From the NCBI GenBank assembly GCA_022819745.1, contig JAJEGS010000058.1:1-64000 (forward strand): DNA of 64,000 bases, in the 5' to 3' direction. This document shows, piece after piece, positions 18,890 through 28,100 of the stretch. The translations under genes were made by a program, and so were the position numbers. This DNA comes from Candidatus Latescibacterota bacterium (GTDB taxonomy: Bacteria > Latescibacterota > UBA2968 > UBA8231). The first letter of the stretch is position 1; every line of letters begins with the position of its first letter. The notes beneath the pieces were generated by a model that made no database searches, was not told the origin of the DNA, and worked only from the letters and a program-made list of their open reading frames with translations.

Positions 18890-18916
18890 CGGGACCGGAG
18901 TTTGCGTCCGGTCCCG
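18890..18916 (-). other. Strong hairpin between lipoprotein and TonB-receptor genes
   Basis: CGGGACCGGA (18890-18899) and TCCGGTCCCG (18907-18916) form a perfect 10-pair stem with a 7-base loop. There is no T-run on the minus-strand 3' side, so it is not a textbook terminator. It may stabilise the upstream mRNA end or attenuate receptor expression. Confidence 0.55.
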
Positions 18917-18957
18917 CGTCGCTTTTACCTATGAAAGCCGCAGCAGATCTAACCACT

Positions 18958-19464
18958 TTACCCTTCATCATCGTGCTCGTCGTGTTCCTCACCGGGTCCG
19001 TCTTCGCTGACGTGGATTTCAATCTCCGGCGAGACGAAATCGGTGTGGTCTCCGTGGTTGATCTTGATGCGGATGGTAGTCTCGCCTTCCTCTAAGCCGA
19101 GGCTGTGAAAAGCCCAAGCACCATCCTCGGCGTGATGCTCGACTTCGGCGATGCTCTCGTCGGCAATTTCCCAACCGAGGGCATATTCATCGTCTTCGTC
19201 TGGGGTGAAGAGATCGCCGTCTTCGGCGATAAAGCGCACGGAAAGCAGAGCGGTTTCCTTGCCGTGGCCAACCTCAATCTCGCCGGTCACATCACCGCTT
19301 TCAACGCGGACGATTTCAGTGCCGCTATCGCGCACGATCAGGCCGATGGCCTCGGCATGGTCATCATGGTGGTCAGGATCGACGGGATTATCGTCGTCGC
19401 CGCAGCTAACAACAAAGAGGGCCAAGGCGAAAATGCTCAACGCAGACATACTTCTTTTAAGCAT
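18958..19464 (-). CDS. Acidic, His-rich lipoprotein (copy B)
   Basis: A 168-residue predicted lipoprotein: signal MLKRSMSALSIFALALF with lipobox VVSC, then a mature part rich in Asp, Glu and His (DHHDDHAEAIG at the start, VEHHAED mid-protein, EEHDEHDDEG at the end). No named family is recognised. Beta-strand-like segments between the charged ends suggest a small Ig-like or sandwich fold. The His/acid clusters and position just before a ZnuD-like receptor suggest periplasmic zinc binding or hand-over (inference). ATG 19464 is chosen over ATG 19506 because it starts the signal peptide and matches the paralogue at 20260-20775. Confidence 0.8.
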   Translation of the reverse strand: MLKRSMSALSIFALALFVVSCGDDDNPVDPDHHDDHAEAIGLIVRDSGTEIVRVESGDVTGEIEVGHGKETALLSVRFIAEDGDLFTPDEDDEYALGWEIADESIAEVEHHAEDGAWAFHSLGLEEGETTIRIKINHGDHTDFVSPEIEIHVSEDGPGEEHDEHDDEG

Positions 19465-19579
19465 GGTGCTAGTCTCCAATGGTTTGACCGTCCACGCGCA
19501 ATTCACCTAAGGCGTTGTGCGCAGAACGGGAATTTAATGGTACGCGAATTGGATCTGGAGAGAGGCACCCACGCACTAA

Positions 19580-19710
19580 GAGGCTGTCTGAAAACTCGCG
19601 TCAGGCCGTTAGGTCCTAGGATGGAGGGCGTCTCGCCCCCCACCATGCGAGGGCAACCCAAGCCATCTATGGGCCGCAGAGGACCGCACGAGGGGTTTTC
19701 AGACCGCTTC
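19580..19710. mobile_element. 131-bp MITE with IS5-like terminal inverted repeats
   Basis: The ends GAGGCTGTCTGAAAAC and (complement of the right end) GAAGCGGTCTGAAAAC are imperfect 16-base inverted repeats. TAA flanks both sides as a target duplication (19577-19579 and 19711-19713). The equivalent position in unit A (near 20883-20886, CACTAAGGCGG) lacks the insert and shows a single TAA. It encodes no protein, so it depends on a transposase elsewhere. The ends resemble those of IS5-family elements. Confidence 0.8.
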
Positions 19711-19736
19711 TAAGGCAGTTTACCAGCGTGGATGCA

Positions 19737-20051
19737 CTAGCACCGGGGCGGGCCTCGGTTGAGATGGGTAAAGCGAGGAGAAAAAAGGGGTAACGGTACT
19801 GTGCGCAGAGCGGACGGCTTTGACTCAGAGGCATTCAGCGCCACGAGCGCGAGCGCCAAGCCCCCAAAAAGGAGCGACAGGCTGCTCTGCAACAGGCAAG
19901 CCGGACAGTTCTCAGGCTCGACGTGGCTCTCGTGGCAAAGCTGGTGGCCAAAGGGTAGGCCGCCGCTTACAGCCGCAAAGAGCACGGTCAGCGCTAGCAG
20001 AGCCAGCGAGGACGCCGAGCCTATCGAGATGTCCGTTCTGCGCGTTAGCAT
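19737..20051 (-). CDS. Small two-helix membrane protein with His/Cys motif (copy B)
   Basis: A 104-residue protein with a hydrophobic helix near residues 10-30 and a second near 55-75, separated by a loop HQLCHESHVEPENCPACL. That loop offers three His and three Cys and looks like a metal-binding site. The tail ends FTHLNRGPPRC. ATG 20051 is used because it is the first position conserved with the copy at 20910-21224; an ATG at 20093 adds 14 residues. No established family is recognised. It is the first gene of unit B, upstream of the lipoprotein and TonB receptor. Confidence 0.7.
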   Translation of the reverse strand: MLTRRTDISIGSASSLALLALTVLFAAVSGGLPFGHQLCHESHVEPENCPACLLQSSLSLLFGGLALALVALNASESKPSALRTVPLPLFSPRFTHLNRGPPRC

Positions 20052-20089
20052 GATCTTTGATTTTAGTGGTTTAGCAAAAAAACGCAACT

Positions 20090-20257
20090 TCAACCCCCAG
20101 CGGACTTGCCCTTTTTAGGCACTGTCCACTCGACGAATTGGCCGCTTTCTGCGTCGATCACGTGACCGGCTAGAGCGCCAGTCGCGTGATCGTCACCAGA
20201 GGCTGATCCCACCGCTAAGCTAAAAAGGAAAAGAGATATGAAGGCGTAGCGGCGCAA
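20090..20257 (-). pseudogene. Truncated TonB-dependent receptor gene (first ~45 codons)
   Basis: From TTG 20257 the frame gives a signal peptide (MRRYAFISLFLFSLAVGSAS) and then GALAGHVIDAESGQFVEW. This matches the N-terminus of the two intact receptors (GSLAGHVIDAESGQSVGW). Homology stops near 20125, and ten unrelated codons lead to TGA 20090-20092. AGGAAGG lies upstream, so translation may still start. It sits directly after the lipoprotein of unit A, where unit B has a complete receptor, so it is the remains of a third receptor, lost by deletion. Confidence 0.8.
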
Positions 20258-20259
20258 GC

Positions 20260-20775
20260 CTAGCCTTCCTCGTCGTGGTCCTCATCGGCGTGGGAATCCT
20301 CAGAGCCAGGACCGCCCTCTTCGACGTGGATTTCGATTTCCTTAGAGACGAAATCGGCGTGGCCATCGTGGCTGATTTTGATGAGGATGGTAGTCTGGCC
20401 TTCCTCCAAACCGACGATGTGAAAAGCCCAAGCGCCGTCTTCCTCGTGATGTTCGACTTCGGCGATGCTCTCGTCGGCAATTTCCCAGTCGAGGGCGAAG
20501 CCTTCGTCTGCGTCTGGGGTGAAGAGGTCGCCGTCTTCGGCGATAAAGCGCACGGACAGCAGGGCCGTTTCCAAGCCGTGGCCTACTTCGATTTCACCTT
20601 CGACTTCGCCGTTTTCGTAGCGGACGATCTCCTCGCCGCTGTTGCGAATAATCAGGCCGACGGCCTCGGCGTGTTCTTCTTCGTGCTCGGTATCAACGGG
20701 GTTGTCGTCGTCGCCGCAGCCAGCGATAAAGAGGGCTAGGGCGAAGATACTCAACGCGGATATGCTTTTAAACAT
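20260..20775 (-). CDS. Acidic, His-rich lipoprotein (copy A)
   Basis: A 171-residue paralogue of the lipoprotein at 18958-19464: signal MFKSISALSIFALALF with lipobox IAGC. The mature part contains EHEEEHAEAVG, VEHHEED and a C-terminal DSHADEDHDEEG. Most of the body is identical (for example LLSVRFIAEDGDLFTPD), while the charged ends vary. A start at ATG 20775 matches the other copy; the frame extends to 20814. The receptor gene that followed has been deleted to a fragment. Likely a periplasmic metal-binding lipoprotein (inference from composition and context). Confidence 0.8.
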   Translation of the reverse strand: MFKSISALSIFALALFIAGCGDDDNPVDTEHEEEHAEAVGLIIRNSGEEIVRYENGEVEGEIEVGHGLETALLSVRFIAEDGDLFTPDADEGFALDWEIADESIAEVEHHEEDGAWAFHIVGLEEGQTTILIKISHDGHADFVSKEIEIHVEEGGPGSEDSHADEDHDEEG

Positions 20776-20909
20776 GGTGCTAGTCTCCAATGGTTTGACC
20801 GTCCACGCGCACACTTATAGGCGTTGCGCACGGACAGGAGTTTAATGGTACGCGAAATGGATATGGAGAGGGCACCCACGCACTAAGGCGGTTTACCAGC
20901 GTGGATGCA

Positions 20910-21224
20910 CTAGCACCGGGGCGGGCCTCGGTTGAGATGAGTAAAGCGAGGGGTAAAAAGGGGTAATGGTACTGTGCGCGGCGCGGACGGGCTTGACTCA
21001 GAGACATTCATCACCACGAGCACGAGCACCAAGCTCCCAAAAAGGAGCGATAGGCTGCTCTGCAACAGGTAAGCCGGGCAGTTCTCAGGCTCGACGAGGC
21101 TATCGTGGAAAAGCTGGTGGCTGAAGGGTAGGCCGCCGATTACAGCGACAAAGATCACTGTCAGCACCAGCAGAGCCAGCGAGTACGCCGAGCACATCGA
21201 GATGTCCGTTTTGCGCGTTAGCAT
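20910..21224 (-). CDS. Small two-helix membrane protein (copy A, Cys/His motif eroded)
   Basis: A 104-residue paralogue of 19737-20051 with the same helices and the same C-terminal FTHLNRGPPRC. The inter-helix loop reads HQLFHDSLVEPENCPAYL, so two Cys and one His of the other copy are replaced by Phe, Tyr and Leu. If the loop binds metal, this copy has probably lost the site or changed specificity. ATG 21224 is chosen by comparison with copy B; the frame extends to ATG 21356 through AT-rich leader sequence. It is divergent from the Na/Pi-type transporter gene at 21410. Confidence 0.65.
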   Translation of the reverse strand: MLTRKTDISMCSAYSLALLVLTVIFVAVIGGLPFSHQLFHDSLVEPENCPAYLLQSSLSLLFGSLVLVLVVMNVSESSPSAPRTVPLPLFTPRFTHLNRGPPRC

Positions 21225-21409
21225 GACTTTGGATTTTAGTATAGTGTTCCCCCTCAAAAAAGCAAATTCAAAAAAGTTCGGGCAGTAAAATTTAGTGAAA
21301 GAGCAGCTACCGGGGTTTAGCAACACCTGTTTTTTGTTATAGTTCAATAGTTGCACGTAACGATTCCAGAAGGTTGCGCCTACTCAGAATATTTCACAGG
21401 AGGGACGAA

Positions 21410-22594
21410 ATGACTTCCAATGAACCTGAAGATGGGCTTGCGCACATGGAACCGAAAAAACGGCTAGCTATTCAGTCAGAGCTCGTTCGTTGGCTTGTCG
21501 TTGCCGCGTCTATATACGTGCTGCTCGTGGCCGTTGGCCTGATCGGCAAGGGCTTTCGCATGGAATTCGGCGATGCGGAGGGCGTCGAATCCCTATTCGC
21601 ACTTGCGACGAACCCGTTCGTCGGACTGGTTCTCGGCATACTGGCGACTGCATTGCTCCAATCTTCCAGCACCGTTACATCCATCATCGTCGGCCTTGTC
21701 GCGGGGGGAATGCCCATTGCCATGGCGATACCCATGGTAATGGGTGCCAATGTCGGGACGACGATTACCAATACGCTCGTCAGTTTCGGTCACGTGGGTC
21801 GATCGGGAGAGTTCCGCAATGCGTTTGCGGCCGCCACCGTACACGATTTTTTCAATCTTCTGAGCATCCTGATATTTCTGCCGTTGGAATTGGCATTCGG
21901 TTTTCTTGAAAAACTGAGCGGCGTGTTGACCCATATCATTGAGAACATCGGGTCTGTTGATGCAGGGGGAAAGGGCATAGTCAAGATCGTCATCGGTTTC
22001 GGTACCGGGCTTGTAGAGTCGCTGACGTCCTCGCTCCCCGACGTGTGGGAGGGTCTGGTTCTGATCGCCGCAGGAATCGCGCTCATTCTGCTCTCGATCA
22101 TGTATCTTGGAACTGCGCTGAAAAGCGTATTCGTAGGTAGGGCCCAGAAGCTCCTGCAGACAGCCGTCGGCAGGGGGCCGATAACCGGCATATTTTCCGG
22201 GACTGTCGTTACAGTGCTCGTGCAGTCGTCCTCGACCACCACAAGCCTCATCGTGCCTTTGGCAGGGTCAGGCGTGATCGGGCTTCGTCATGTTTACCCG
22301 TTCACGCTCGGTGCCAACATCGGGACGACGATCACTGCGCTCCTCGCCGCGACCGCGATCACGGGCGCTACCCATGCCGTCGCGCACCAGATCGCGATTG
22401 CGCACTTTCTCTACAATCTGCTTGGCGTTATTGTCATCTATGGCGTCCCTTGGCTGCGGGAGATTCCGCTCGCGGGAGCCGAGTGGATTGCAAGGCTGGG
22501 AAGTGAACGGAAATGGTTGGCCATCATCTACATTCTCGGTGCATTTTTCGGCATTCCGGGAGCACTCGTGTTTGCCAGTGCATGGCTGTCCTGA
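21410..22594 (+). CDS. Na/Pi-cotransporter family membrane protein (NptA/YjbB-like)
   Basis: A 394-residue polytopic protein with the duplicated QSSST signature of the Na+/phosphate cotransporter family: ALLQSSSTVTS near residue 82 and VLVQSSSTTTS near 272. Each copy is followed by a GANVGTT/GANIGTT motif. The predicted role is sodium-coupled phosphate movement across the inner membrane. ACAGGAGGGA lies just upstream of ATG 21410; an upstream in-frame ATG at 21374 lacks this. The RND efflux set begins 44 bases after its stop, so it may be co-transcribed with metal efflux genes. Confidence 0.87.
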   Translation: MTSNEPEDGLAHMEPKKRLAIQSELVRWLVVAASIYVLLVAVGLIGKGFRMEFGDAEGVESLFALATNPFVGLVLGILATALLQSSSTVTSIIVGLVAGGMPIAMAIPMVMGANVGTTITNTLVSFGHVGRSGEFRNAFAAATVHDFFNLLSILIFLPLELAFGFLEKLSGVLTHIIENIGSVDAGGKGIVKIVIGFGTGLVESLTSSLPDVWEGLVLIAAGIALILLSIMYLGTALKSVFVGRAQKLLQTAVGRGPITGIFSGTVVTVLVQSSSTTTSLIVPLAGSGVIGLRHVYPFTLGANIGTTITALLAATAITGATHAVAHQIAIAHFLYNLLGVIVIYGVPWLREIPLAGAEWIARLGSERKWLAIIYILGAFFGIPGALVFASAWLS

Positions 22595-22606
22595 GCGCCG
22601 CATGCA

Positions 22607-22623
22607 AAATAAGGCCCTTATTT
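22607..22623. promoter_or_regulatory. 17-bp perfect palindrome upstream of the RND efflux operon
   Basis: AAATAAGG and its complement CCTTATTT surround one central C, between the Na/Pi-transporter stop and the TolC-like start. It is a plausible repressor site for metal-inducible efflux genes. No good -35/-10 pair was seen around it, so it could instead be an RNA hairpin. Confidence 0.35.
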
Positions 22624-22638
22624 GGTAAGGGAGTACCC

Positions 22639-23931
22639 ATGTTTGCCGCTAAATCACCTAGCAGGTACATCCTCCCATTCCTGCTGCTAGCCCTTTCAGA
22701 AGGGCTGATTCCTCTGGAACGCGCACATGCCGAGGCCATGTCGCGGATGGAGGCTATCCGCTTGGTCCTCGAGCGCAACCCACAAGTGGAAGCCGCCCGC
22801 AATGCCTATGAGGCCGCCCGTGCCCGGGCACTACAAGCCGGTGCCCTACCCGATCCAGAGTTGGAGTTCGAGTTCGAAGAGGTCCCCGGGTTGGGTAGCT
22901 TGGGCCATTATGGCGAGCGCACGATCGAACTCAGCCAACGGGTTGAATTGCCCCTGAAGTGGTGGCACCGCCTTCAAGCCGGTCGCCAGCACGCCGAAGC
23001 AACTCGTCTCGCCGTCTTCGAGATGACCAAGCTCGATATAAGCCTACAGGCAAAGCAGGCTTATGACCGGATCGCCCTGCAAAAGTCCCTACTCCATCAT
23101 GCCCGTCAAGACCTTGGCTTGGCACAGAGCATTTTGCGCCAAGCCAACATCCGTTTCGAGGCAGGCGATGTGCCCCAATTGGACGTCATGCGGGCCAGCG
23201 TCGAGGTCGGTCGAGCTATCAATCGCTTGACTGCGGCGAAAAACGACCTGTCCGTGGCCAAGACCGCGCTCAATGCCCTCCTAGCCCGACCGCTGCAAAC
23301 CCCATTCGCAATAGCCGACAGTTTGGTCTATCAGCCTGTTGAGACCGATCTCGATCCATTGACCTCAGCCGCCCTAAAGCAACGGCCCGATTTGGCGGGG
23401 ACCGAGATGCAGCTAAAAGCCCTACAGAGCCAGCAAGCCGCGGCAACCGCGGCCTATTGGCCGGATCTGAATGTGGGTTTGGGTCGCCAACGGCGGCATG
23501 AAGCTGGAGGCCACGAGGAGGATTCTTGGCAAGTGCGTTTCGGCCTAGAAGTGCCGCTATGGGCCTTTTCCCGCCAACGCGGCGAACGCACCGAAGCCAA
23601 AGCCGAAGCGAACAAGGTCGCAGCCGAACGGGACGCGGTGCGCTATCAAGTTCTTTTGGAAACAGAACAGGCCTATTTGGACCTCAAGACCGCCGAAGAA
23701 CAGGTAGCCTTATTCCAAGGCCAGATTCTACCCGAAGCAAAACGGGCATTCGAGGTGGCCGGTCGCAGCTACGACGAAGGCAAATTGACTTACCTAGAAC
23801 TGCTCGAAACCCAGCGCACTTGGATCGAGACGCAGATAGAATACGCCCATGCCCTGTTTGCGTATCGCGCGGCCACGGCTGCGTTGGAACGGGCCATCGC
23901 TGGTCCCCTGTCCGCTAATTCTGGAGAATGA
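22639..23931 (+). CDS. TolC/CzcC-family outer-membrane efflux protein
   Basis: A 430-residue outer-membrane factor with a signal peptide (YILPFLLLALSEGLIPLERAHA) and two long alpha-helical repeats typical of the TolC fold (ARNAYEAARARALQAGALPDPELEFEF-type segment, later LLETEQAYLDLKTAEEQV and YDEGKLTYLELLETQRT). It forms the outer-membrane channel of an RND efflux system with the next two genes. ATG 22639 is used, since the frame upstream to 22513 lies inside the transporter gene. The stop overlaps the adaptor ATG (ATGA). Confidence 0.92.
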   Translation: MFAAKSPSRYILPFLLLALSEGLIPLERAHAEAMSRMEAIRLVLERNPQVEAARNAYEAARARALQAGALPDPELEFEFEEVPGLGSLGHYGERTIELSQRVELPLKWWHRLQAGRQHAEATRLAVFEMTKLDISLQAKQAYDRIALQKSLLHHARQDLGLAQSILRQANIRFEAGDVPQLDVMRASVEVGRAINRLTAAKNDLSVAKTALNALLARPLQTPFAIADSLVYQPVETDLDPLTSAALKQRPDLAGTEMQLKALQSQQAAATAAYWPDLNVGLGRQRRHEAGGHEEDSWQVRFGLEVPLWAFSRQRGERTEAKAEANKVAAERDAVRYQVLLETEQAYLDLKTAEEQVALFQGQILPEAKRAFEVAGRSYDEGKLTYLELLETQRTWIETQIEYAHALFAYRAATAALERAIAGPLSANSGE

Positions 23932-25142
23932 GAATGCGTATCTACACGACGAGCTTGGGAATTATTGGTCTGCTGATAGCTCTCTTCGCGCTAGGAGATA
24001 GTACGGCCTTTTCTTCCTGGAACCAGCCGGTTTGGGCTGCTGAGGAGGATCACGACGAGGAGGAGGAAGACCACGCCGAAGAAGAAGGGCTGCGGCTGAG
24101 CTCGGCAGAACGGGCCGAATTTGGCATCGAGGTCGCCCAAGCCGCGGCGGGCCAGTTGGCAATTCAAGTGAATACGCCCGGCGAAGTGCAAGTCAATCCC
24201 AATTTGCTGGCCCACATCGTGCCGCGCGTCCCGGGGGTAGCTCGCCAGATCCACGCCAATATCGGCGATCAAGTGGAGCAGAATCAAGTGCTGGCCGTAC
24301 TGGAAAGCCAAGAGCTATCCGAAATGAAATCGGCCTATTTAGTGTCCCAGGAACGCTTAGCACTCGCCCAAGCAACCTTTGACCGAGAAGAAACGCTGTG
24401 GAACCAAGCCATCTCTTCGGAGCGAGTTTTTCTCGAGGCCAAAACCAAGCTGGCCGAAGCGCGCATTGAACTACGCGTAGCCGAACAAAAGCTCCTCGGG
24501 CTGGGTTTTTCAGCCGCCGACCTCAAAAAGCTATCCTTCGACAGCGACACCCGCTTTACCCACTACGAAATAAGGGCTCCCTTCAGCGGCACTATCATCT
24601 ACCAACACATAACCCAAGGCGAGGTGCTCAAGGACGATTCCGAAGCCTTCATCGTCGCCGACCTCCGCTCGGTGTGGGTCTTGTTGACAGCTTATCAGAA
24701 AGACCTGCCCTTCCTCCGCGTCGGCCAACCTGTCCACATCCAATCCAGCCAAGGCGGCCCAGAGACGACGGGGACTGTGGATTATATCAGCCCCATCATA
24801 AACGAGGCGCTGCGGACGGCTTCGATCCGCGTGGCGCTCTCCAACCCAGACGGCCAATGGCGGCCCGGCTCCTTTGTCACAGCCACGATTGATATAGAGG
24901 GCGTCGAAGTACCTCTCTTAGTGCCCCGCTCAGCGATCCAAATGATGGAAGACCACTCCGTCGTCTTTGTCGAGACCGACGAGGGGTTTGTGCCCCAACC
25001 CGTCCAAGTCGGCCGCACCAACCCCACCCACGCCGAAATCCTCGACGGGCTAGAGGCGGGACAGCCTTACGTCGCCCAAGGTGCCTTCATCCTGAAAGCT
25101 CAGTTGGCCAAAGGCGCTTTCGGGGATGGCCACGCCCATTAA
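23928..25142 (+). CDS. RND efflux periplasmic adaptor (CzcB/CusB-like) with acidic-His segment
   Basis: A 404-residue membrane-fusion protein: N-terminal membrane anchor or signal, then a low-complexity metal-binding-like patch (EEDHDEEEEDHAEEEG, about residues 39-54). A barrel-sandwich/lipoyl part (GEVQVNPNLLAHIVPRVPG), a helical hairpin (SAYLVSQERLALAQA...) and beta-barrel domains follow, with a C-terminal GDGHAH. It links the inner-membrane pump with the TolC-like channel, and adaptors of heavy-metal systems also pass metal ions. It overlaps the preceding gene and precedes the pump by 22 bases. Confidence 0.92.
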   Translation: MRMRIYTTSLGIIGLLIALFALGDSTAFSSWNQPVWAAEEDHDEEEEDHAEEEGLRLSSAERAEFGIEVAQAAAGQLAIQVNTPGEVQVNPNLLAHIVPRVPGVARQIHANIGDQVEQNQVLAVLESQELSEMKSAYLVSQERLALAQATFDREETLWNQAISSERVFLEAKTKLAEARIELRVAEQKLLGLGFSAADLKKLSFDSDTRFTHYEIRAPFSGTIIYQHITQGEVLKDDSEAFIVADLRSVWVLLTAYQKDLPFLRVGQPVHIQSSQGGPETTGTVDYISPIINEALRTASIRVALSNPDGQWRPGSFVTATIDIEGVEVPLLVPRSAIQMMEDHSVVFVETDEGFVPQPVQVGRTNPTHAEILDGLEAGQPYVAQGAFILKAQLAKGAFGDGHAH

Positions 25143-25164
25143 TCAGCGGAGAGGATAGACCTAG

Positions 25165-28100
25165 ATGATAGATCGCATTATTCAGCTAGCGTTGAACAAT
25201 CGGTTACTCATGCTGGTTTTGGGAGGTGTGGTCGTGGTGAGCGGTTACTACAGCTATCGGCAGTTGCCTGTCGATGCCTTTCCTGATGTCTCGCCCAACC
25301 TAGTCCAGGTCTTCACCGTCACCGAAGGCCTAGCTCCCGAAGAAATTGAAACCTATGTCACCTATCCCATCGAGACGGTGATGAACGGCCTGCCGAGCAT
25401 CGAGAACATCCGCTCCGTGTCCAATTTCGGTCTCTCAGTTGTCAACATCTACTTTGCAGACGGAATAGATATCTACTTTGCCCGCCAGTTGGTCAACGAA
25501 CGACTCCAGGAGGCGCGGGAACAGATCCCGGAAGGCTTTGGCGAACCCGAATTGGGGCCGATTTCGACCGGCATGGGATTGGTCCTGTTCTACTATCTCG
25601 AAGACGCGACCGGCGAGCACTCGCTCGAAGAGCTACGCACAATCCAAGATTGGCTAGTCAAATTCCACCTGCAAACCGTGCCCGGCGTCACCGAGATTTT
25701 GGGCATCGGCGGCTATGAGAAACAGTTTCACGTCGTAGTTGATCCCCACGCCTTGCTGCGCTACGGAGTGACGGTACACAACGTCATCGAACAAATCGAA
25801 GCCAACAATCTCAACGTCGGTGCTCAGTTCATTGAAAAGGACGCCGAGGAATACGTCGTGCGCTCGGTGGGTCTGGCCTCTACGGTCGAGGACATCGAAA
25901 ACATCGTCATCAAAGCCGCCGATGGAACGCCCATCTTTCTCAACCAAGTAGCCGAGGTGGGCATTGGCGGGGCCATCCGGCGCGGCGTGCAGACCCGCAA
26001 CGGCGTGGAAGAAGTAGTGGCCGGCATGGTGATAAAGCTCTTCGGCACCAATTCCTCGACCGTGATCGAGCAGGTCGAAGCCAAGATGGAAGAGATCAAT
26101 CGCATTTTGCCCGCCGGGGTGCGCCTAGTGCCCTACTACGAGCAAAAGACCCTAGTGGCCGCCTGCGTGGCCACGGTCACCAATGCCTTGATTCAGGGTA
26201 TAGTCCTAGTCACACTCGTGTTGGTCCTCTTCATGGGCAGCGTCCGGCCCAGCCTAGTGGTGGCCCTGTCCATCCCCTTTTCGGTGTTGTTCGCCACCCT
26301 CGGCATGCACTACTTCGGCCTCTCCGCCAACCTCATGTCTCTCGGCGGCCTAGCCATCGCCATCGGCATGATGGTGGACGGCACCATCGTCGTGGTCGAA
26401 AACGTGGACCGCATCCTGCGGCAGGCCGAACCGGACGAGGGACGCATCCAAGTCGTAGCCCGCGCCTGTGTGGAAGTGGGCCGTCCCATTGTATTTGCCA
26501 TCGTCATCATCATTCTCGTGTTCCTACCCTTGTTCACCCTGCAAGGAGTAGAGGGCAAAACGTTCCGCCCCCTCGCCTACACTGTGGCTATGGCCATGTT
26601 GGGGTCATTGATTTTTGCCCTGTTTCTGGCCCCGGTGTTGTCGAACCTGCTGCTGCGAGCACCAAAATCTACGGACTCAGGCACCCAAGCCAGCGAAGGC
26701 TGGATGATGCGCCGCTTGGTCGCCGCTTATCGCCCCATTGTCACGCGCTTCGTCGCCCACCGCTTCTGGGCACTCGGCTCAGCGGGCGGCCTCCTACTCA
26801 TCGGAGTGTTGATTTTTCCGCGCCTTGGGTCGGAGTTTACCCCGGCCTTACAGGAGGGCACCATGGTCCTGCGGCTGACCATGGCTCCGTCCATCTCGCT
26901 CAAGGAAAGCACTCGCATCACCATGCTGGTCGAGCGCCGTCTGTTGCAGATCCCCGAAGTTACCGGCGCGGTTTCGCGCATTGGTCGCGGCGAAGTTGGC
27001 GCTCATACCGATCCCATCAACAGCGCCGAGATGTTTCTCCTGCTCAAACCCAAGGATCAGTGGCGCGAGGCCCGCGACCAAGAAGAGCTGCGCGAGATCA
27101 TTCGCGCCGAATTGGGGGAAGTTCCCGGTGTGCTGACCAACTTCACTCAACCCATTGCCATGACTGTGGATGAGCTGCTCGAAGGGGTGCGAGCTGAACT
27201 GGCGGTCAAGCTCTTTGGCGACGATCTAGACGTGTTAAAACAAAAGGCCGACGAGATCGCCCAAGTGGTCAACTCAGTTACTGGAGCCGCCGATGTCCAA
27301 GTGGATCAAATCAGCGGCACGCCCCAGTTACTCATCCGGGTGGACCGGCAGACCATTGCCCGGTACGGCGTCAACGTGGCCGATGTGCAAAAGGTGGTGC
27401 AGGCGGCTGTAGGCGGCGAGACAGTAGGACAAGTATTCGAAGGAACGCGCCGTTTCGACATTGTGGTGCGCTTTTCCCCGCAATTCCGCAGCAGCGCCGA
27501 GGACATTGCCCAAATCCTGATCCAGTCCCCCCAAGGCGTCCAACTCCCTCTCGTTCAGCTAGCCCAGATCGAAGAAGTGGTCGGGCCGCGCCAGATCACC
27601 CGCGAAAAGAGCCAGCGCTTCATCACAGTTCAGTGCAATGTCACCGACCGGGACATTGGCTCCTTTGTCGCAGACGCGCAACAGGCCATCGCCGACCAAG
27701 TGGACCTGCCGCCGGGCTATCTGGTAACTTGGGGCGGCCAATTCCGCCTGCAGCAAGAAGCCAACAAGCGGCTGGCCATTGTCGTGCCCATCACTCTCTT
27801 CGTGCTCTTCTTGCTGCTGTTTTCCAGCTTTAATTCGCTCAAAAACGCGACTCTGATCTTGCTCAATATCCCGCTGGCACTAGTGGGCGGAGTGGTGGCT
27901 TTGTGGCTGACCGGGCAAAACCTGTCCGTGCCGTCCTCGGTCGGCTTCATCGCCCTATTCGGCATTGCCCTGGAAAATAGCATGGTACTGGTGACTTACT
28001 TCAACCAGCTCGTCCGCGATGGCGTGGACTTGGATGAAGCGTCCATCCAAGGAGCCTGTCTGCGGGTGCGGCCGGTGCTGATGACGGCCCTGACGACGGC

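Larger units (their letters stand above)
18958..21243 (-). repeat. Tandem duplication of a membrane-protein/lipoprotein unit
   Basis: Unit A (about 20260-21243) and unit B (about 18958-20068) are colinear. Each has a small membrane-protein gene, a shared intergenic stretch (including ACCAGCGTGGATGCACTAGC and CCCACGCACTAAG) and an acidic lipoprotein gene. Each was followed by a TonB-receptor gene, intact after B and reduced to a fragment after A. B is longer by a 131-base MITE. Confidence 0.85.
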
